A stretch of DNA of 50,227 nt from an uncultured Paraglaciecola sp. (lineage in GTDB: Bacteria > Pseudomonadota > Gammaproteobacteria > Enterobacterales > Alteromonadaceae), in contig CANMKA010000028.1 in the NCBI GenBank assembly GCA_947498355.1, forward strand, positions 1 through 50,227. The letters run 5' to 3'. The position numbers and the translations under genes were made by a program. Shown in pieces: positions 47,201 through 50,227 of the stretch; within the stretch, counting starts at the first letter, position 1; each line of letters begins with the position of its first letter. Below the pieces are notes generated by a model. The model did not search any database and was not told the DNA's origin. It worked only from the letters and a program-made list of their open reading frames with translations.

Positions 47201-48000
47201 TCCAATCCAGGCGCGTGAATGTCAAGTTCAAGCAAACCAAAATCACGGGCAAATTTACCGATTATCGCGGGATTAGTACTTCCAGTGTCCACGCCAAATA
47301 GCCCGGTTAATACTTTACCTACCTCTGCCTTGGAGCTGTCCCTAGTAAACTGGGTTTGAAAATCTTCGGCTCGTACATCGATCAAATTGCGTTGAACCGC
47401 ATTAAATGCAATGTTTTGGTTAATTAACGTCGTACATTTAACAACACATCCTGTCGCAGAAAGGCCCGCGTGTATCGATAGACGTGGGTCAATATTAAAA
47501 AAGGCGTTACTTGTATCCACTGTCGGCAATATTGCGCTTTGTGCCCCGAGAGAATAGGAAGAAGTAATGGTGATTTGATTGTTAGCATCAATATCACTGA
47601 CATTTAAATCAACATTCATTGGAATTTCTAGATCGTAACTATGCCAGCCTAAATTATAGTCATAATGTAGGCTGGCATTACCGTTAACGTAACCACTTGC
47701 TTCAAAGCCATATTTGCCCAACTTAATGGTGGGTTTTGTAAACCCAAGATTTACTTTCTTTGAGAGGTTTTTAATCCCCCCAACCTGAAAGCTTTCGTTA
47801 AAGTTAAATAGTTGAAAGTTGCCCTGCCCACTCAAAGGTGTGCTAAACGTAGGTAAGTTGTTTCTTGAAAAGCCTAAGTTATAGGTTTCAGCCTGCGAAC
47901 ACCAAGTCGCTGATAAGGCAACTGGCAGTAACATCCTTTTTGATACTTGCAGACATTTCTTTATGCTCTGAGCTAGACAATTTGGACTAAAACTTTCCAT
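44257..48000 (-). CDS. Secreted RTX-repeat protein with a PEP-CTERM sorting signal
   Basis: I choose the ATG at 48000 (MESFSPNCLAQSIKK), which has an AAGGA 7 nt upstream and leads into a signal peptide ending about SQAETYN; the frame extends 25 codons further without such support. Of 1247 residues, the first 500 are a beta-rich region unknown to me. About 505-860 carry clusters of calcium-binding RTX nonapeptides (GGNDILIGGQGNDTLNGGAG, GGKGNDLISGGERGDSL). The next 350 are repetitive beta-helix-like sequence with SPGITN and LTLTS segments. The C-terminus is VPEPRGLLIIMIAGIAFIRLSKQR, a PEP-CTERM signal normally processed by an exosortase. RTX repeats usually go with type I secretion, so the combination is unusual. 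No transporter or exosortase is nearby. Confidence 0.85.
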   Translation of the reverse strand: MESFSPNCLAQSIKKCLQVSKRMLLPVALSATWCSQAETYNLGFSRNNLPTFSTPLSGQGNFQLFNFNESFQVGGIKNLSKKVNLGFTKPTIKLGKYGFEASGYVNGNASLHYDYNLGWHSYDLEIPMNVDLNVSDIDANNQITITSSYSLGAQSAILPTVDTSNAFFNIDPRLSIHAGLSATGCVVKCTTLINQNIAFNAVQRNLIDVRAEDFQTQFTRDSSKAEVGKVLTGLFGVDTGSTNPAIIGKFARDFGLLELDIHAPGLDFMTTSNRAFQHGDDQSFTLATTGKDTFFSLGIDVVDAGASAFLKGSGKTLTKLFEKEVSASIGGQKLTAGWELIDSEVTASASVNQNFRFNGTPSINLALSDGRSIDMLAGESITVQLADGVDRVDIDPTFGLSGAFSNKVGLGVRADVDVELLGYNFDLPLGDIQLKIRKFKKNFNFGKLKNFGVNGISTSKEPKIIRKTAVANTSLFTETRQINGFSNVTGNTITSVLPNIEGLGTHGNDILRGTFGHDELRGLGGNDILIGGQGNDTLNGGAGVDTADYRSYKDNGVDYLKTGTQGVAVDLAAGTATSRQDNDTLIDIENVSGSGLNDIIYGNDNRNTLIGRNGDDTLYGRGGNDYLNGGNGVDYLYGGKGNDLISGGERGDSLHGGEGNDVIRGDAGDDNMFGNAGNDRFVMSTFGFANDRIDGGDGEDTVAFNINPNGRAAKNVGVWVNLQTNEAKLYKNNKPKQDKITSITAVENIIGTAYNDILIGDNGNNVIKGGAGYDELNGRGGNDRLVFSAGDDLYNGGQGIDTVDARNYVEAVNVNLATNKYQSIENVIGSRFGDKISGDNANNRLEGGLGSDRLAGQAGDDVLIVNNAGSSDINTVIGGTGVDTVLLTQAVDQDDLVAAYNQGNLQLTLNGGNTLIAEGQYSRPNKGTEFFRNTTAEDKTDISGSFERLVSTGAFNQYAVQSHFVTTENMTVSSQLTNQAKFTNNHVLTIDTEAVLVNEGTLENNNRLVNKGTLIINDVFENHGTFINTESGRANFLADSRISGEVINDGILAVSDDHSLTITGEYYGSGLLAGAIEFSQASLHIGNSPGITNLFGSATFNDVDFNLEVGLDDFGNVEYDIFNVFGDLTLTSVMTSSLFLLDGLNFEDLLGVEFDFLNVTGNVFDKFDVVLSLDDLLDYKVEITQGFFAKWRFEDDLGYSLSFNGTDLFIANGGVLPSFDVPEPRGLLIIMIAGIAFIRLSKQRVNS

Positions 48001-48203
48001 GGTGTGTTCCTTTTGATGACGTTCGTGCTTTTGAGCGGCAGTATAGATATTTTGCGAGGGGAAAAAATCACTCAAAAGTATGAAAAGTGCTAGTAAGGAA
48101 TGCGTCTTGATTTATCGAAGCAGAGTGTTTTTACGATGCTAAAGGCAACTTAAGTGTATTAAAATGGCTCGACTAGCCTTTTGGTGAAAAGTCTTACAAA
48201 TTA

Positions 48204-48241
48204 AAAAGCCACTAAAATACATGACGTATCTAGTGGCTTTT
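48204..48241. terminator. Terminator between regulator and RTX protein genes
   Basis: AAAAGCCACTA and TAGTGGCTTTT form a perfect 11-bp stem with a 16-nt loop. On the minus strand it lies about 70 bp past the stop of the OmpR-type regulator gene. Confidence 0.75.
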
Positions 48242-48307
48242 AGATTTGTTCTAGCGATAAGCACAGTGTAATGTGATTGAGCTAGCTCAGTTGCTATTAA
48301 TCTTCGA

Positions 48308-49033
48308 TTATTGAGCTTCCACACCTTGCGGCGCAAATTTGTAGCCGACTCCCCATACGGTTTGTACAATTTGTGGGGAAGTTGCATCTACCTCTATTTT
48401 AGCTCTCAGTCGATTAATATGAGAATTAACCGTATGTTCGTAACCACTATGGTGATAACCCCAAACCGACTCTAAAAGCTGGCTACGGCTAAATACTTGA
48501 TTTGGATGGCTAGCTAAATGGTGTAATAGCTCGAACTCAGTTGCGGTTAGCTCTAACTCACGTTCATTGAAGATCACTTGATGATTTTTTTGATTAATAC
48601 TCAAGTTGCCTATAACTAAGTTGCTGTCGGAATTAACGGCAGGTTCACTAGCTGCAGCTTGCATAAAATGTACTTTACGAAGTTGAGAGCGAACTCGTGC
48701 TTGTAGTTCTCGCACACTAAAAGGCTTAGTCATGTAATCATCAGCGCCCAACTCTAAGCCTAATACTCTATCTGTTTCAGAATCTTTGGCGGTCAGCATT
48801 ATGATTGCCTGAGAAGGTTTCTTTTCTCGAACCTGTCGACAAATATCTAAACCACTGGTGCCCGGTAGCATGACGTCCAGAATTAAAATCGAATAATCGT
48901 TCTCAAGTGCGAGAGCAAGTGCTTTGTCTCCCTTATCCTGATGAGTCGTCTCTACCCCAAGCTCAAGAAGGTTAACCTTTATAAGGTCAGCTATATCTTT
49001 GTCGTCTTCAACAAGTAATACGCTGTCAGACAT
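48308..49033 (-). CDS. OmpR/PhoB-family response regulator
   Basis: A 241-aa regulator starting at MSDSVLLVEDD (ATG at 49033, GGAG 8 nt upstream); an in-frame extension of 38 codons has no receiver homology and is probably leader. The receiver shows Glu/Asp in VEDDKD, phosphoacceptor Asp53 in LILDVMLPGTSG and Lys in YMTKPFSVRE. The C-terminal winged helix shows ELELTATEFELLHHLASHP, WGYHHSGYEHTVNSHI and VWGVGYKF. No histidine kinase is adjacent within the window, so it is an orphan here. Confidence 0.9.
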   Translation of the reverse strand: MSDSVLLVEDDKDIADLIKVNLLELGVETTHQDKGDKALALALENDYSILILDVMLPGTSGLDICRQVREKKPSQAIIMLTAKDSETDRVLGLELGADDYMTKPFSVRELQARVRSQLRKVHFMQAAASEPAVNSDSNLVIGNLSINQKNHQVIFNERELELTATEFELLHHLASHPNQVFSRSQLLESVWGYHHSGYEHTVNSHINRLRAKIEVDATSPQIVQTVWGVGYKFAPQGVEAQ

Positions 49034-49472
49034 GTTTAGTACTCCGCTTAAAAAATTATGGTGCCCAGCTTTACTGCTGGTTTCGCTATTCATTTGACTA
49101 TGTTGCTTATTCTTCGTTGGAAGGAGGTATCGCATTAAAGATGCCAATGTATGTCCCCTTAAAACTTAACGCTACAGCCAATGTGCAGTGATAAATTAGT
49201 CTTACTATATTGAAAATAGACTAGTTTGTTATCTTGGTTAAATAAATTTCTTACCAAGTAACACTGAGCCCCCAAATGATCAGCCTTGAAATAAACGCGT
49301 CTACATTAAAAAGAAGCCGCTTTGACAAGGTGTATAACCAATGACTCAAGTTTGAACAGGACTCATCCCGAAAGTATCACAGAAATATCAAATGATATTC
49401 ACTTAAGAAAAGGGACTATATATAACTAGTATCAAGGGAAGAAAGCTAATTTAATTGAACTGCCTTACTAAG
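49034..49472. other. Intergenic region upstream of the OmpR-type regulator
   Basis: I see no gene. The first 114 bp are open in frame with the regulator but do not look coding. The remainder is AT-rich and should contain the regulator promoter. Confidence 0.5.
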
Positions 49473-49504
49473 AAGTATGGTTGGCGTTAACGTCAACCAT
49501 ACTT
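49473..49504. terminator. Long near-perfect palindrome after the RRM gene
   Basis: AAGTATGGTTG (49473-49483) and CAACCATACTT (49494-49504) are perfectly complementary, and the 10 nt between them (GCGTTAACGT) are almost self-complementary, giving a 32-nt palindrome. It starts 9 bp beyond the RRM gene stop. No long T run follows, so it may be a terminator, an mRNA 3' stabiliser or a protein site. Confidence 0.5.
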
Positions 49505-49512
49505 AAGTAACG

Positions 49513-49986
49513 TTACTCTTCAGTAGACTTTTCTTTTGCTAGGCGGACTTTTAGTGTGCGCTCTTGAAATTCTACATCATTTAAATTTTTAATTGCCGAA
49601 GCTGCCCCTTGCTCATCCATTTCGACAAATCCGTAACCTTTTCGCTTGCCTGTACGACGATCCTTCATTAATCGAACAGACTTTACTTGTCCTTGACTAG
49701 AAAAATGATCTTGCACGGCTTGCTCGTTGGCGCGGTATGGCAAATTACCAACATACAAAGTAGATATTTCGCCTGAAGAGACACTTGCTCCATTGTCACT
49801 TTCAGAATCGACTGTTTCATTACTGAATAAGCTAGATATAGCAGGTGCCGCTAAAGCTCCAACAAAAGCAGCAAATGCGCCTATATATTGTGCGGATATA
49901 TCACTGCCCAAAAATGGGACAAGAACAAAAAATACGACAGCTATAATCGCTGCGACAACAACACTGATAAGAAAAGATGGTTTCAT
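49513..49986 (-). CDS. Membrane-anchored RRM RNA-binding protein
   Basis: A 157-aa protein. Two hydrophobic segments (about 5-26 and 33-53) are followed by an acidic Ser/Asn-rich linker. A single complete RRM domain (about 75-152) has RNP2 LYVGNLPY (77-84) and RNP1 KGYGFVEM (116-123), including the aromatic residues that stack on RNA. Bacterial RRM proteins are usually small and soluble, so the membrane anchor is notable. The start is an ATG with weak upstream signal. RNA target unknown. Confidence 0.88.
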   Translation of the reverse strand: MKPSFLISVVVAAIIAVVFFVLVPFLGSDISAQYIGAFAAFVGALAAPAISSLFSNETVDSESDNGASVSSGEISTLYVGNLPYRANEQAVQDHFSSQGQVKSVRLMKDRRTGKRKGYGFVEMDEQGAASAIKNLNDVEFQERTLKVRLAKEKSTEE

Positions 49987-50178
49987 ATATGTAAATACCT
50001 AATTATTTTATGTTTATAAGAATAGGAAAAGCGGCATCCATGTTACCCAATTGAGACACAATCGCAAATCCAATGCAGGCTAACCTTAATATATTGCCTA
50101 CATTGCCACCTTTTATAGCCCATATATAAGGTTTTTGTACATATATCAGTCACTCAAACAATTAATTACAAAAAGGGG

Positions 50179-50206
50179 TTGCAGCGAAAGAAGTTATCTC
50201 TATAAT
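50179..50206 (+). promoter_or_regulatory. Strong promoter, probably of a stable-RNA operon
   Basis: TTGCAG (50179-50184) and a perfect TATAAT (50201-50206) are separated by 16 bp and followed by a GCGC discriminator, a pattern typical of stringently controlled rRNA and tRNA promoters. The last bases (CGCTTCGGGGAG) can form a small hairpin. The gene itself lies outside the window. Confidence 0.6.
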
Positions 50207-50227
50207 GCGCATCTCGCTTCGGGGAGT

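Noticed and set aside
48076..48387. Extra N-terminal codons of the RTX protein and an 82-codon minus-strand frame over the regulator's end
   Set aside because: The RTX protein has a better start at 48000 with a ribosome-binding site, and the other frame is a shadow of the OmpR-type regulator end.
49034..49147. 38-codon N-terminal extension of the OmpR-type regulator
   Set aside because: The receiver domain begins at MSDSVLLVEDD with a proper ribosome-binding site, and the extension has no family similarity.

Overview
The window looks like a chromosome segment of a marine gammaproteobacterium of the order Alteromonadales (Glaciecola, Paraglaciecola, Aliiglaciecola or Alteromonas type). I infer this from moderate AT richness, the fadBA-slt-pepQ and darP/pmbA neighbourhoods, the REP-associated transposase family and the abundant sensory proteins. 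No database search was possible.

Positions 1-16000 are an accessory island of Rhs polymorphic-toxin material, read mainly on the minus strand. It holds one long rhs gene (6148-11760) that has lost its N-terminus. It also holds two orphan rhs tips that share about 450-500 bp of the same core (1266-2205 and 14942-15958) and a 38-codon remnant of a further toxin tip (3115-3230). Each tip is followed at once by a different small gene, overlapping it or within 10 nt, which is the layout of toxin/immunity pairs. The predicted tips differ: a glycine-rich membrane-active type with a two-helix membrane partner, a HExxxH metallopeptidase-like type with an exported partner, a small unassigned domain with a soluble partner, and a possible peptidoglycan-peptidase end with an exported partner.

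The same island is cut up by mobile DNA. There is one intact RAYT (Y1 HUH transposase) unit, one dead copy, one 232-bp internally deleted derivative and one 5' fragment, all carrying the same 25-nt hairpin. There is also a broken IS66 transposase with three copies of its terminal sequence, and a 681-bp duplication carrying a tyrosine-recombinase C-terminus. Three copies of an unassigned double-hairpin element have landed only inside the dead RAYT. In all three larger RAYT units the 3' end abuts rhs-derived coding DNA read in the same direction.

From 16000 to the right end the window is ordinary chromosome. In order it holds a PAS hybrid kinase; an Ig-like lipoprotein gene next to darP, divergent from pmbA; an unknown 372-aa gene; a NfeD/SPFH membrane pair; pepQ, slt and divergent fadBA with a FadR-like operator; and a GGDEF-EAL protein facing a porin plus a PstS-like periplasmic protein. 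These are followed by a GNAT enzyme, a DUF3565 protein, a chemotaxis receptor, purA, a 7TM hybrid kinase facing a LuxR-type regulator, a PEP-CTERM protein with RTX repeats, an OmpR-type regulator and a membrane-anchored RRM protein. The last 50 bases carry a strong promoter of stable-RNA type pointing out of the window.
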